Source of the DNA: Erysipelotrichaceae bacterium
GTDB lineage: Bacteria; Bacillota_I; Bacilli_A; Erysipelotrichales; Erysipelotrichaceae
NCBI GenBank assembly: GCA_017454765.1
Contig: JAFTCJ010000026.1
Location: forward strand, 1-64,000
Direction: 5' to 3'
Length of the DNA stretch: 64,000 bases
Shown here: positions 41,940-51,458 of the stretch, piece by piece
How the letters are laid out: the number at the start of each line of letters is the position of its first letter
Numbering within the stretch: position 1 is the stretch's first letter
Made by a program: the position numbers and the translations under genes
Notes under the pieces: generated by a model
What the model was told of the DNA's origin: nothing
The model's database searches: none
Seen by the model: only the letters and a program-made list of their open reading frames with translations

Positions 41940-43679
41940 ATGTTTAAGATATTGGCGGGCAGAATCGGCGAATATAAGAAAGCAACGATCCTGACACCTT
42001 TATTCATGGTCGGTGAAGTCGCGATGGAAGTCATCATTCCGACTGTCATGGCAGTGCTGATCGACCATATGGGAACAGAATCGCTTGCGGATATCGTCCG
42101 CTACGGTCTGCTGCTGCTCGGACTGGCTTTTGTGTCGCTGTTCTGCGGCATGAAGTCGGCCAGATACGGAGCGACGGCATCGACCGGTTTTGCGAAGAAC
42201 CTGAGAAGAGATCTTTTCTATAAGACTCTGGACTTTTCTTTTGAGGATGTCGATGAGTTTTCCAGCTCATCGCTGGTCACCAGACTGACCAATGACGTCT
42301 CGCAGCTGCAGATGGCATTCCAGATGCTGATCAGAATGGCGGTGAGGACACCGCTGATGCTGGTCTTCTCGGTCCTGATGTCATTCCGCATCAACCACAG
42401 GATGTCGCTGATCTTTCTGATGATCATTCCTTTCATGGGGACCTTCCTCTGGCTGATCTTCCATATCTCACATCCGATCTTCCGCAGGATCTTCAAGCGC
42501 TATGATGCCCTGAACAATTCCGTACAGGAAAATGTCGCCGGCATCAGAGTCGTCAAGTCTTTTGTCCGTGAGGATTATGAGATACAGAAGTTCAAGAAGA
42601 CTTCGGAAGAAGTCAGAAACGATTTCGTCCATGCGGAAAAAGTCATGGCTCTGAACAATCCGTTCAACATGCTGTGCATCAAGACGACGATACTGCTTGT
42701 CTGTTACTTTGCGGCAAAGATCATCATCAATACCCATTCGACAGAACTGACGACCGGTCAGCTTTCATCTCTGATCAGCTACGGCGTTCAGATCCTGACG
42801 GCGATGATGATGATGTCGATGGTCTTCATTCAGGTGACGTTCTCCACCGAGGCGGCAAGCAGAATTTCAGAGGTCCTGGATCATTCTTCCCGTCTGGTAT
42901 CTCCGGAAAACGGGATCACGGAAGTCAAGGACGGCAGCATCGTTTTCGATCATGTCTTCTTCAAATACGGTGAGCACAGCAGGAACTACGCACTGAGCGA
43001 TATCAATCTAGATATCAGGTCCGGACAGACGATCGGCATCATCGGTGCAACCGGTTCGTCCAAGACTTCGCTGATCCAGCTGATCTCCAGACTCTATGAT
43101 GTCACTGAGGGTTCAGTCAAAGTCAGCGGTCACGATGTCCGTGAATATGACCTGAAATCACTCAGAGACCAGGTCGCAGTCGTTTTACAGAAGAACGTCC
43201 TGTTCTCCGGAACCATCAAGGACAATTTAAGATGGGGCAACAAGGATGCGAGCGATGAGGAGATCAAGAGGGTATGCAGGCTGGCACAGGCAGACGAGTT
43301 CATCGAACAGTTCCCCGACAAGTATGATACGATGCTCAGCCAGGGCGGTACCAATGTTTCCGGCGGTCAGAAGCAGAGGCTCTGTATCGCCAGGGCTTTA
43401 CTGAAGAAACCGAAGATCATCATCCTGGATGACTCGACGAGTGCTGTCGACACCAAGACGGATGCTCTGATCAGACAGGCGTTCAAGAAGGAAATACCGG
43501 ATACCACCAAGATCATCATCGCCCAGCGTGTCAATTCGATCGAGGAATCCGACCAGATCATCGTTCTGGATAACGGAAAGATTGTTGAACACGGTACACA
43601 TGATGAACTGATGAAACTGAAGGGAATCTACTATGAAGTCTATGATTCCCAGACCAGAAGAAAGGGGGATGATCTTTAA
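41940..43679 (+). CDS. ABC exporter subunit with degenerate ATP site
   Basis: A 579-residue half-transporter: six membrane helices (about 15-320) and a nucleotide-binding domain. Walker A is 'GATGSSKTSL', with Ser where Gly is usual before Lys; signature 'VSGGQKQRL'; Walker B ends in Asp-Asp ('IIILDDSTSAVD') rather than Asp-Glu; the switch His position reads Gln ('IIIAQRV'). These changes mark the degenerate partner of a heterodimeric exporter, as in TM287/288 and BmrCD. The full partner follows at once. GGGGGAG precedes the ATG. Substrate, probably drugs or lipids, is unknown. Confidence 0.88.
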   Translation: MFKILAGRIGEYKKATILTPLFMVGEVAMEVIIPTVMAVLIDHMGTESLADIVRYGLLLLGLAFVSLFCGMKSARYGATASTGFAKNLRRDLFYKTLDFSFEDVDEFSSSSLVTRLTNDVSQLQMAFQMLIRMAVRTPLMLVFSVLMSFRINHRMSLIFLMIIPFMGTFLWLIFHISHPIFRRIFKRYDALNNSVQENVAGIRVVKSFVREDYEIQKFKKTSEEVRNDFVHAEKVMALNNPFNMLCIKTTILLVCYFAAKIIINTHSTELTTGQLSSLISYGVQILTAMMMMSMVFIQVTFSTEAASRISEVLDHSSRLVSPENGITEVKDGSIVFDHVFFKYGEHSRNYALSDINLDIRSGQTIGIIGATGSSKTSLIQLISRLYDVTEGSVKVSGHDVREYDLKSLRDQVAVVLQKNVLFSGTIKDNLRWGNKDASDEEIKRVCRLAQADEFIEQFPDKYDTMLSQGGTNVSGGQKQRLCIARALLKKPKIIILDDSTSAVDTKTDALIRQAFKKEIPDTTKIIIAQRVNSIEESDQIIVLDNGKIVEHGTHDELMKLKGIYYEVYDSQTRRKGDDL

Positions 43680-45604
43680 TGCCACCCAGACCGCAAAGAT
43701 TTGTAAGCGACAAAAAGATTGATATGAAATCCCTGAAGCGTCTGATGTCTTATGTGTTGAGACGCTATGGCATGCGTTTTGTCGTCGTATTCATCTGTAT
43801 CTGTTTAAGTTCGGTATCCACCGTCATCGTCAACAACTTCATGGCGAAACTGATCGATACCGTCATCATTCCCGGTCTGGATACCGGTTTTGATGCGATC
43901 AGAGATAAACTGTATCAGATCATCTTCAATATGCTCATATTCGATATCCTGGGTCTTGCTGCAGCCGTGATCTATCCTCAGATCATGGCAGTCGTCGGCC
44001 AGGGTACCATCAAGTCTTTAAGAGACGATATGTTTGAAAACATGGAAACACTGCCGATCCGTTACTTTGACCGGCATGCCCACGGCGAGATCATGTCGAC
44101 ATACACCAATGACGTCGGAACGATCCGTATGCTGGTGGGACAGACGATCCCGCAGGCTCTGTCTTCGCTGCTGTCGATCGCCGTCATCCTGTTCTCGATG
44201 GTCAATTACAGCATCTGGCTGACAGTATTCGTCCTGCTGGTCGCTTATCTGATGTTTGTCATCACGAAGAAATTCGGCGGCAAGTCCACCAAATATATGG
44301 CTGCCCAGCAGAAGTCCATCGCTGAAGAGGAAGGTTTCATCGAAGAGATGATGGAAGGTCTCAAGGTCGTCAAGGTCTTCACGCATGAGGAAGAAGCGAG
44401 AAAAGATTTTGACAGGGTCAACGAACAGTTGTTCAGAGACTCCGAAACAGCCAACGCGACAGCCAACTCACTGATGCCGATCCTGGCCAATGTCGGCAAC
44501 ATCATGTATGTCGTCCTGGCGATCGTCGGCGGTCTGCTGGTCGTCATGAAGATCCCGAACCTCTCACTCAAGGGCGTCTCGACGATCTCGATCGGTGTCA
44601 TCATCTCCTTCCTGTCTCTTTCCAGACAGCTCTCACATACGATATCCCAGGTTTCCCAGCAGGTATCGGCCATTGCCATGGCTCTTGCCGGAAGCGACAG
44701 AGTGTTTGCACTGATTGATGAAAAGCCGGAAGAGGATGAAGGCTATGTTATGCTGGTGAATGCCTACAAGGATGAAAACGGTGAGCTTCATGAAGCCGAT
44801 CACCATACCGGTCTCTGGGCCTGGAAACACTACCATGCACAATCAGACCATTCCACGACTTATGTGGAACTGAAAGGTGATATCCAGATGGTCGATGTCG
44901 ACTTCGCCTATGAACCGGACAAGCAGGTCCTCTTCGATGTATCGCTCTATGCCCATCCGGGTCAGAAGATCGCCTTTGTCGGTGCAACCGGTGCCGGCAA
45001 GACGACGATCACCAACCTGATCAACCGTTTCTACGATATCCCTGACGGCAAGATCCGTTATGACGGCATCAACGTCAACAAGATCAAGAAGCCTGATTTA
45101 AGAAGATCGCTGGGCATGGTCCTTCAGGATGTCAACCTGTTTACCGGAACGGTCATGGACAATATCCGCTACGGCAAACTGGATGCGACCGATGAGGAAT
45201 GTATCAATGCCGCCAAACTGGCAAATGCCCATGATTTCATCATGAGACTGCCGGAGGGCTATGATACGATGCTGACAGGAAACGGCCAGCAGCTCTCACA
45301 GGGTCAAAGGCAGCTGCTGTCGATCGCCAGAGCGGCGGTCGCCGATCCTCCGGTCATGATCCTGGATGAAGCTACTTCTTCGATCGATACCAGGACCGAG
45401 GCCCTGGTCCAGAGGGGCATGGACAACCTGATGGAGGGCAGAACGGTCTTCGTCATCGCTCACAGACTCTCTACGGTCCGCAACTCCGATGCGATCATGG
45501 TCCTTGATCACGGTCATATCGTTGAAAGAGGAACCCATGAGCAGCTTCTGGAGCAGAAGGGCATCTACTATCAGCTCTATACCGGAGCATTCGAACTCGA
45601 ATAG
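43679..45604 (+). CDS. ABC exporter subunit with catalytic ATP site
   Basis: A 641-residue half-transporter: six membrane helices and a canonical motor with Walker A 'GATGAGKTT', Walker B 'VMILDEATSSID' and switch His in 'VIAHRLST'. Its signature reads 'LSQGQRQLL' instead of LSGGQ, as expected for the subunit whose signature faces the degenerate Walker site. A linker of about 50 residues between membrane and motor domains ('YKDENGELHEADHHTG' region) is an insertion. TAATG coupling to the upstream subunit confirms the heterodimer. Confidence 0.88.
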   Translation: MPPRPQRFVSDKKIDMKSLKRLMSYVLRRYGMRFVVVFICICLSSVSTVIVNNFMAKLIDTVIIPGLDTGFDAIRDKLYQIIFNMLIFDILGLAAAVIYPQIMAVVGQGTIKSLRDDMFENMETLPIRYFDRHAHGEIMSTYTNDVGTIRMLVGQTIPQALSSLLSIAVILFSMVNYSIWLTVFVLLVAYLMFVITKKFGGKSTKYMAAQQKSIAEEEGFIEEMMEGLKVVKVFTHEEEARKDFDRVNEQLFRDSETANATANSLMPILANVGNIMYVVLAIVGGLLVVMKIPNLSLKGVSTISIGVIISFLSLSRQLSHTISQVSQQVSAIAMALAGSDRVFALIDEKPEEDEGYVMLVNAYKDENGELHEADHHTGLWAWKHYHAQSDHSTTYVELKGDIQMVDVDFAYEPDKQVLFDVSLYAHPGQKIAFVGATGAGKTTITNLINRFYDIPDGKIRYDGINVNKIKKPDLRRSLGMVLQDVNLFTGTVMDNIRYGKLDATDEECINAAKLANAHDFIMRLPEGYDTMLTGNGQQLSQGQRQLLSIARAAVADPPVMILDEATSSIDTRTEALVQRGMDNLMEGRTVFVIAHRLSTVRNSDAIMVLDHGHIVERGTHEQLLEQKGIYYQLYTGAFELE

Positions 45605-45623
45605 AAAAGAAAAAAGTCAAAGA

Positions 45624-45655
45624 AAAAGGAAGTCTGCCGAAGCAGACTTCCTTTT
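45624..45655. terminator. Strong bidirectional terminator
   Basis: AAAAGGAAGTCTGC / GCAGACTTCCTTTT, 14 bp over CGAA, between convergent genes. Confidence 0.85.
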
Positions 45656-45665
45656 GTTTCCGTGA

Positions 45666-46628
45666 TCAGATGTATTTGTCCAGCCAGTCGCAGCACAGAT
45701 CCGCCCATTTGGTGATATGGGGGATATTCATGGCCAGATCGTTGTGTCCGTCGGCCATTGCCAGACCGTGTACGCCTTCCGGGAACAGATGCATCTCAAA
45801 GGGGATGCCGACAGCTGTCAAGGCATAACCCATCGTAAAGGAATTACGCGGGTCATCGCTGTTGGTCTGCCAGATGAAGAAGGGCGGGGTCTCTCTTGTG
45901 ATGTTGACTTCCGGTGAGTAGTAGATCAGCTCTTCCTTGCTGGCGAAGAAGGGATTGCGGATCTGATCGGAGAAGGGATCGACGAAGAATCCGCCTGTCT
46001 GGCCGGCGAAGCAGAAGGCACCGTAGCCCATGACGATACCGTCAGGTCTGCAGGATTGTCTTTCGATCGGATCCTCACTGTCTTTGTTTCCGTAGTCGAA
46101 GTGGGTCGCAGCATTTCCTGAAAGCATACCGCCGGCAGAGAAGCCCATGCAGATGACTTTGTCACTGACACCGAACTCTTCTTTCTTTGCCCTGATGAGA
46201 CGGATCGCTCTGTGCATATCGTCGAGAGCATCCTTTCTGCCGTAGGGCTGCAGACGGTAAGTCAGGATCGCTGTGTTGTAGCCTCTTTGCGCAAAATATC
46301 CGGCAGCGTTGAAACCTTCGCATCCTGTTCTGGTGGAGAATCCGCCGCCGCAGGCAACGATGATCGTTCCGGCATTTTCTTTTCTGTCTTTGCCCGGGAC
46401 AAAGATGATCGATGGTTCGATCTGCAAAGGATCACGGTCATCAAAGTTCGGAGTCTTTCCTTTTTCCCAGAGCGGGGTCACATTGAAACGCTCAACCGCC
46501 TTGTTCCAGGTGCTGAGGTTCTGCTCAATGTTCATCGAACCGTCCGGTTTGCGGTGTTTCGATATATTGATGACGACAGCATCTTCTTCGATGACTTTCA
46601 TCAGTTCATTGTAGTTTTCCTGATACAT
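45666..46628 (-). CDS. Alpha/beta hydrolase, acetylesterase-like
   Basis: A 320-residue cytoplasmic serine hydrolase (no signal peptide). The nucleophile elbow is 'CMGFSAGGML', the oxyanion loop is 'ACGGGFSTR' and the C-terminal His lies in 'EGVHGLAMADGH'. The family includes acetyl-xylan and other carbohydrate esterases (BD-FAE-like). The frame is open further upstream but AAAGGAG lies just before ATG 46628. It follows the MsmX-type gene on the same strand after a hairpin terminator, and its presence begins a region with seven such esterases. Confidence 0.8.
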   Translation of the reverse strand: MYQENYNELMKVIEEDAVVINISKHRKPDGSMNIEQNLSTWNKAVERFNVTPLWEKGKTPNFDDRDPLQIEPSIIFVPGKDRKENAGTIIVACGGGFSTRTGCEGFNAAGYFAQRGYNTAILTYRLQPYGRKDALDDMHRAIRLIRAKKEEFGVSDKVICMGFSAGGMLSGNAATHFDYGNKDSEDPIERQSCRPDGIVMGYGAFCFAGQTGGFFVDPFSDQIRNPFFASKEELIYYSPEVNITRETPPFFIWQTNSDDPRNSFTMGYALTAVGIPFEMHLFPEGVHGLAMADGHNDLAMNIPHITKWADLCCDWLDKYI

Positions 46629-46643
46629 ATTCAGCTCCTTTTG

Positions 46644-46672
46644 AAAAGATCCATACTTTCGTATGGATCCTT
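46644..46672 (-). terminator. Hairpin between MsmX-type gene and esterase
   Basis: GATCCATAC / GTATGGATC, nine bp over a four-base loop; on the minus strand it is followed by TTTTC. It would lower read-through into the esterase gene. Confidence 0.7.
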
Positions 46673-46678
46673 GTTTCT

Positions 46679-47884
46679 TTAGATCAGATTCTCTTCCGTA
46701 GCGGAATCGAAGCAATGGATCAGTGTCGGGTTGAAACTGAAGGTGAAGTCTTTGCCTAAGGCCACCTTCTCGAGATCCATATTGGCTGTCGGGATGACGG
46801 CAACGATGTCGTCTCCGTTGAGGTCGATGTGCAGATGTACCTCTGAACCCATCATTTCGGATACTTCGATCTTGCCTGTGAATCCGTCTTCCGCCATTTC
46901 GATATGGACCGGTCTGACGCCGACGATCAGTGTCGTTTCCGGCTGATTCTTTTCTTTCAGGGCTTTCTGATGTCTGTCATCCAGCTTGATGTCTCTGCCC
47001 TGGATCGTGATATAGTAGTCGCCGTTCTTGATGCTTAACGGTACATTGTGGAAGAAGTTGATCTGCGGTGTGCCGATGAATCCTGCTACGAAGACATTGA
47101 CCGGATGATTGAAGACTTCCTGCGGAGTGCCTACCTGCTGGATGAAGCCGCCTTTCATGACGACGATCCTGTCACCTAAGGTCATGGCCTCGATCTGGTC
47201 ATGGGTAACGTAGACGAAAGTCGTATCGATCTTCTGACGGAGTCTGATGATCTCGGAACGCATCTGTCCTCTGAGCTTGGCGTCCAGGTTGGACAGCGGT
47301 TCATCCATCAGGATGACCTGCGGCTGTCTGACGATGGCACGGCCGATGGCGACTCTCTGTCTCTGACCGCCGGAAAGAGCCTTGGGCAGACGGTCGAGGA
47401 TCTGAGTGATCTCCAGCGTCTTGGCTGCTTCCTTGACCTTCTTGTCGATCTCTTCTTTCGGCATCTTTGCCAGCTTGAGCGAGAAGGCCATGTTTTCATA
47501 GACCGTCATATGAGGATAAAGGGAATAGTTCTGGAAGACCATCGCGATGTTACGGTCACGCGGTGCGATGATGTTGGAAAGCTTGTCGCCGATCCAGAGT
47601 TCACCGTCGGTGATCTCTTCAAGACCTGCGATCATACGCAGAGTCGTTGACTTGCCGCAGCCTGAAGGACCGACCAGTACGACGAATTCCTTGTCCTTGA
47701 TTTCAAGGTTGAAATCCTGTACGGCTACGACGCCTTCATCAGTGATCTGCAGATTTGGGACGAAACCGTCATCGGGTTCCGGAGCAACCTCTTTTCTTTT
47801 CCTGGCTGCTTTCTTGTTCTGCTTCACTTCTTCGGATGTGATCGGATAGATCTTCTTGATGTTTTTCAGTGTAATACTTGACAT
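46679..47884 (-). CDS. Multiple-sugar ABC transporter ATP-binding protein (MsmX/UgpC type)
   Basis: A 401-residue importer ATPase: Walker A '[19 protein letters not shown]', signature '[14 protein letters not shown]', Walker B '[16 protein letters not shown]', switch His in '[14 protein letters not shown]', and a C-terminal TOBE/OB domain (about 270-400). Such ATPases serve several sugar importers encoded elsewhere. A Lys/Glu-rich insert of about 35 residues lies between 'IKKIYP' and '[10 protein letters not shown]', a place where homologues have fewer than ten. The start at 47884 matches the family N-terminus but lacks a ribosome site; the leader upstream carries one for a tiny ORF. Confidence 0.9.
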   Translation of the reverse strand: MSSITLKNIKKIYPITSEEVKQNKKAARKRKEVAPEPDDGFVPNLQITDEGVVAVQDFNLEIKDKEFVVLVGPSGCGKSTTLRMIAGLEEITDGELWIGDKLSNIIAPRDRNIAMVFQNYSLYPHMTVYENMAFSLKLAKMPKEEIDKKVKEAAKTLEITQILDRLPKALSGGQRQRVAIGRAIVRQPQVILMDEPLSNLDAKLRGQMRSEIIRLRQKIDTTFVYVTHDQIEAMTLGDRIVVMKGGFIQQVGTPQEVFNHPVNVFVAGFIGTPQINFFHNVPLSIKNGDYYITIQGRDIKLDDRHQKALKEKNQPETTLIVGVRPVHIEMAEDGFTGKIEVSEMMGSEVHLHIDLNGDDIVAVIPTANMDLEKVALGKDFTFSFNPTLIHCFDSATEENLI

Positions 47885-48031
47885 TGAAAGTACTCTGACA
47901 GCTCGGCCTCCGCCTAACTGCCTCATCCCGTACCGACATAAAGATACGGGACATTTTCAGCATGTCTCCACTATGCTGACCCGCGAGTCACGGAATTCCT
48001 CCTTTTCTTTTACCGCCTGAAATCGGTGGAG
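47885..48031 (-). promoter_or_regulatory. Structured leader of the MsmX-type gene, class unknown
   Basis: On the minus strand the leader holds: CTCCAC (48031-48026) able to pair with GTGGAG (47971-47966); a CAGCAT/ATGCTG hairpin (47978-47958) whose loop contains that GTGGAG; a TCCCGTA/TACGGGA hairpin (47951-47926); and further Gly-rich pairing near 47900-47920. A perfect AAGGAGG (48004-47998) precedes GTG-ACT-CGC-GGG-TCA-GCA-TAG (47991-47971). I cannot match it to a known riboswitch. The rest of the gap to 48200 is A/T-rich with no gene seen. Confidence 0.4.
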
Positions 48032-48200
48032 CGCAGTATTCTAAGTTTATTATGCCAATTCGGAGAATAAATTCCTTATAAATATGTAATCATCTCTTTC
48101 AAAATAGTTAAGAAGAGAAAATTATAAATCAATGCATTTATTTTGATTTTTATGTCATATGGGCTTTGTTATGCTGAAAATGAAAAAGAGGGGTTTTACT

Positions 48201-49061
48201 ATGCACGAAATAAAAACAATCGATGTGAACGGCGTCACTCTGGCTTACAGGGAATACGGAAGCGGTGACAAATATCTGCTTTCCACGCAGAATTTCTTCT
48301 TCAAGGACAGCCATATGGCGCTGCTGGGACAGGAGCCTTATGACTACCACTGTTTTGAGGTCTATATGAGGGGCTATGGCGAGTCTTCCCATATCTTCGA
48401 TCAGGAAAGAAGAGACTATGCCAAGATCTGGGGCGAGGATCTGATCGCCTTTGCCAAGGCCATGGGCATCGAATCCTTCTATTATACGGGCATTTCCCAC
48501 GGAAACTGGGCGGCCTGGTATATCGCCTTCCATCAGCCTGAACTGATCAGGGCTTATGTCTGTGTCGACGGTATCACCCAGTATCATGAACAGAAGGATC
48601 TGCCTGCTCCTTTAGCCAAGATGAGAGATCATGCGGAAGACTTTGTCGGCAATGAGGAGCTTCTGAAGAAGACGGCCTGGATGGAATACTGGCCGACCGA
48701 GAACCCGCAGAGACTGGCCAGAAGAAAAGCCAATTTTGAGGAGCATCTCGATATCCTGATGCACAGGAAGAAAGAGGAATTTGCCCTGCCGATGGCAGGT
48801 GATATGACGGGCTGCGAAGCCAAGAGCCAGAAGGAACTGCTGGAAAGACTCAAAGAGATCGATTTCCCGGTTATGATCTGGGAAGGCGGTCTGGATCCTC
48901 TGGCCACACCTGAAGCTGCTCTGGAAGTTGCCAAGGCGATCCCCGGCTGTCAGTATCTGATGTACCAGCATTTCGGACACGGTGCTGCCGATGAGATGCC
49001 GGAACTGGCTGCCAGGGACTGCGACCGTTTCTTCAAGGATGTTGAGGGAAGGATCTTATAA
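48201..49061 (+). CDS. Alpha/beta hydrolase
   Basis: A 286-residue cytoplasmic alpha/beta hydrolase of the epoxide hydrolase/haloalkane dehalogenase-like branch: nucleophile in 'TGISHGNWAAW', acid Asp in 'WEGGLDPLAT', His in 'HFGHGAAD'. Upstream ATG codons exist in frame, but the fold begins at ATG 48201, which has AGAGGGG seven bases before it. It is directly followed by the sialate O-acetylesterase-like gene with no gap, starting the run of esterase genes on the plus strand. Confidence 0.78.
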   Translation: MHEIKTIDVNGVTLAYREYGSGDKYLLSTQNFFFKDSHMALLGQEPYDYHCFEVYMRGYGESSHIFDQERRDYAKIWGEDLIAFAKAMGIESFYYTGISHGNWAAWYIAFHQPELIRAYVCVDGITQYHEQKDLPAPLAKMRDHAEDFVGNEELLKKTAWMEYWPTENPQRLARRKANFEEHLDILMHRKKEEFALPMAGDMTGCEAKSQKELLERLKEIDFPVMIWEGGLDPLATPEAALEVAKAIPGCQYLMYQHFGHGAADEMPELAARDCDRFFKDVEGRIL

Positions 49062-50594
49062 ATGAAACTGCAGCCTGCGCTGATATTCGGCGAACATATG
49101 GTGCTCCAGCAGGGAACGAAGATCCCGGTCTGGGGAAGAAGCGCCAAAAACGATGAAGTCACGGTGGAACTGGGCGATGCCAGAGAGACAGCGATTGCCG
49201 TCAACGGCGAATGGATGGTGACACTGCCGGCTTTTGAAGCCTGTGAACAGACCGTGATGAGGATCTCTTCAAAACTGACGGGCGAGAAGATCGTCTTTGA
49301 AGATGTGGCGATCGGTGAAGTCTGGCTGGCCGGAGGTCAGTCCAATATCGAGTTCATCATGAAGTATGATTTCGATGCGCCTGAGACACTGAAAAGTAAA
49401 GATGATCAGGATCTGCGTTATTTCTGTTTCCCGAAGACTCCGTTTCTGGGTTATCTGGAAAAGGAGCCCTGCAGTGATCAGGGTTTCTGGAGAAGATGGG
49501 AAGGCGAAGAAAACAAGAAGATGTTTTCGGCAGTCGGCGCCTATATGGGGAAGATTTTAAGAGAAAAGCTCGATGTACCTGTCGCTGTCATCGGCTGCAA
49601 CTGGGGCGGCACACCGGCGTCTGCCTGGACCTCGATGGAGGACCTGAAAAATAACGAAAAGCTCAAGAGAGTCCTGGAAGAGTATGAAAACAACTGTTCC
49701 CTGATCGACTGGAGAAAGTATATCGAAACTTCGGAACGTCCGATCCCGATCCCTACGGAAAAGCAGCTGGAATTTGAAGACCGTTTCATGATGGGCGAGG
49801 ATATGAGCGAGTTCTTCAAGAACTTCGAGAATATGCCAAGACCCGATATCAGTGTCTGGTCGACATATCCTCTGGCGCCAAGAAGCGCCACGAGACCCGC
49901 CGGAGTCTACGAGATGATGCTGAAAAGAGTCGCACCGTATGCGATCAGAGGCGTCATCTGGTATCAGGGTGAAGATGACGATGCCAGGGGCTGGCAGGAT
50001 TTCTACGATGAAAGCATGATCACGATGATCAGATGCTGGCGGAAACTGTGGGGCTTTGATTTCCCGTTCTATCAGGTGGAACTGCCGCCTTTTGAAGGTG
50101 TCGGCATGACCGGAGCCAAGGATTATGCCCTGATCCGTCATCAGCAGGCCAAGGCAGCTGTTTCTTTGGATGATGTCTATGACGTCTGCATCCTGGATGC
50201 GGGTGAAAAGCTCAATATCCATCCCCGTCACAAGAAGATCGTCGGTGAAAGGCTCGGCAGGATCGTGATGAAACATACTTATGGGGATGAGAGTCTGACT
50301 GCTGACTGTCCGATATTTGAAAAAGCGGAAAGAAAAGATGATGAGATCCTGATCCGTTTCTCAAACTGTGCCGATGGACTGGCCGAAAAAGGAAACTTAA
50401 GAGACAGGCTGTTTATCAAGTCCGGAGAGAAAGATCTGGATTATGAATATGAGATCAGAGGTGATGTCCTGAGAATGAAGGCACAGCTGCCTGTTGCTGC
50501 GGTCAGTGTGGAATATTGTGAGACCAATTACTGTCCGGCTGTTTTATTCAACAGTGAGGGAAATCCGCTCTTTGGTTTCAGATGTGAGGTGTGA
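49062..50594 (+). CDS. Sialate O-acetylesterase-like carbohydrate esterase
   Basis: A 510-residue SGNH-type esterase of the sialate O-acetylesterase (SASA/CE6-like) family, without signal peptide. An N-terminal beta domain opens 'FGEHMVLQQGTKIPVWG'; the catalytic Ser is in 'WLAGGQSNIEF', block 'GCNWGGTPASAW' and 'IRGVIWYQGEDD' supply oxyanion residues, and His is in 'NIHPRHKK'. It removes acetyl groups from sugars. In this locus the substrate is more likely an acetylated oligosaccharide than sialic acid, as no sialic-acid genes are present. Confidence 0.87.
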   Translation: MKLQPALIFGEHMVLQQGTKIPVWGRSAKNDEVTVELGDARETAIAVNGEWMVTLPAFEACEQTVMRISSKLTGEKIVFEDVAIGEVWLAGGQSNIEFIMKYDFDAPETLKSKDDQDLRYFCFPKTPFLGYLEKEPCSDQGFWRRWEGEENKKMFSAVGAYMGKILREKLDVPVAVIGCNWGGTPASAWTSMEDLKNNEKLKRVLEEYENNCSLIDWRKYIETSERPIPIPTEKQLEFEDRFMMGEDMSEFFKNFENMPRPDISVWSTYPLAPRSATRPAGVYEMMLKRVAPYAIRGVIWYQGEDDDARGWQDFYDESMITMIRCWRKLWGFDFPFYQVELPPFEGVGMTGAKDYALIRHQQAKAAVSLDDVYDVCILDAGEKLNIHPRHKKIVGERLGRIVMKHTYGDESLTADCPIFEKAERKDDEILIRFSNCADGLAEKGNLRDRLFIKSGEKDLDYEYEIRGDVLRMKAQLPVAAVSVEYCETNYCPAVLFNSEGNPLFGFRCEV

Positions 50595-50596
50595 TC

Positions 50597-51457
50597 ATGA
50601 AAATACAGGAAGTCATTGACAAGATACTGGCATATCATCCGCAGTTTCCCGAAGATTATGCGGGCTGCGATGAATTCAAGACCGGTGATCCGCAGGAAGA
50701 ATGTACAGGTGTCGTAACAGCCATGGCGGCAAGCGTCGCTGTGATCAGAAAGGCCATTGAACTGGGTGCCAATCTGATCGTCGTCCATGAACCGACTTTC
50801 TATACTTCGGAAGACAAGGGCGGCTGGTACGAGACCTTCTCCAATGAAGTGTACGAAGAAAAAAGGAAACTGATCGATGAGAATCATATCACGATCTGGA
50901 GAGATCATGATCATATGCATGCCCATCATCCGGATGCGATCTTTACCGGTGTTTTAAGATATCTGGATTGGGAAGACAAGGCACTGACCGATTATGATAC
51001 AGGCTCCTTTGCCCATTACTACGTGACAGTCACACCGATGAAACTGAAGGATCTTTGTCAGTATCTGTTTGAACGCATCGGCATGAACGGCTGCCGTATC
51101 ATCGGTGATCCCGATGCTGTTGTTTCAAAGATCGCTATCGTGGGACATCTTTTCCCCGGCGAATATAAGCTGGCTGACGGTACGACAGGAGAATATTCGG
51201 TCAAGGTCATCGAGACCCTGGAAAAAGGGACCGATGTGATCATCCCGGGAGAGGTCGTCGACTGGACGGTACTGTCTTATATCAGGGATGCCAATGAACT
51301 GGGGAAAAACAAGGCGATGATCAATCTCGGCCACTTCAACTGGGAAGAACTCGGCATGAAGTACATGAAGGACTGGCTGAGTGAACTTGTGGAAAATAAA
51401 GTTCCTGTATACTATGTCGCACCCGGTGACATGTATCAGGTGATCGAGAGGAACTGA
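50597..51457 (+). CDS. Nif3-like dinuclear metal-binding protein
   Basis: A 286-residue Nif3/DUF34 protein: 'VVTAMAASVAVIRKAIELGA' and 'LIVVHEPTFYTSEDKG' at the first metal ligands, 'DHDHMHAHHPDAIFTG' in the middle and 'LGHFNWEELGM' near the end. The family forms hexameric toroids with two metals per subunit; activity is not settled (GTP cyclohydrolase I type 2-like annotation is common). This subgroup lies inside sugar loci in several gut bacteria. Start at ATG 50597 with GAGGTG upstream; a GTG six bases earlier is possible. Confidence 0.8.
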   Translation: MKIQEVIDKILAYHPQFPEDYAGCDEFKTGDPQEECTGVVTAMAASVAVIRKAIELGANLIVVHEPTFYTSEDKGGWYETFSNEVYEEKRKLIDENHITIWRDHDHMHAHHPDAIFTGVLRYLDWEDKALTDYDTGSFAHYYVTVTPMKLKDLCQYLFERIGMNGCRIIGDPDAVVSKIAIVGHLFPGEYKLADGTTGEYSVKVIETLEKGTDVIIPGEVVDWTVLSYIRDANELGKNKAMINLGHFNWEELGMKYMKDWLSELVENKVPVYYVAPGDMYQVIERN

Positions 51458-51458
51458 T

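Noticed and set aside
47885-48060. Leader of the MsmX-type gene as a known riboswitch (FMN, TPP, cobalamin, THF, ZTP)
   Set aside because: None of the conserved cores I can recall is present; reported only as a structured leader.
49062-50594. Sialic acid catabolic locus
   Set aside because: No nan genes (lyase, epimerase, kinase) or sialidase in the window, so the sialate O-acetylesterase-like name is only a family label.
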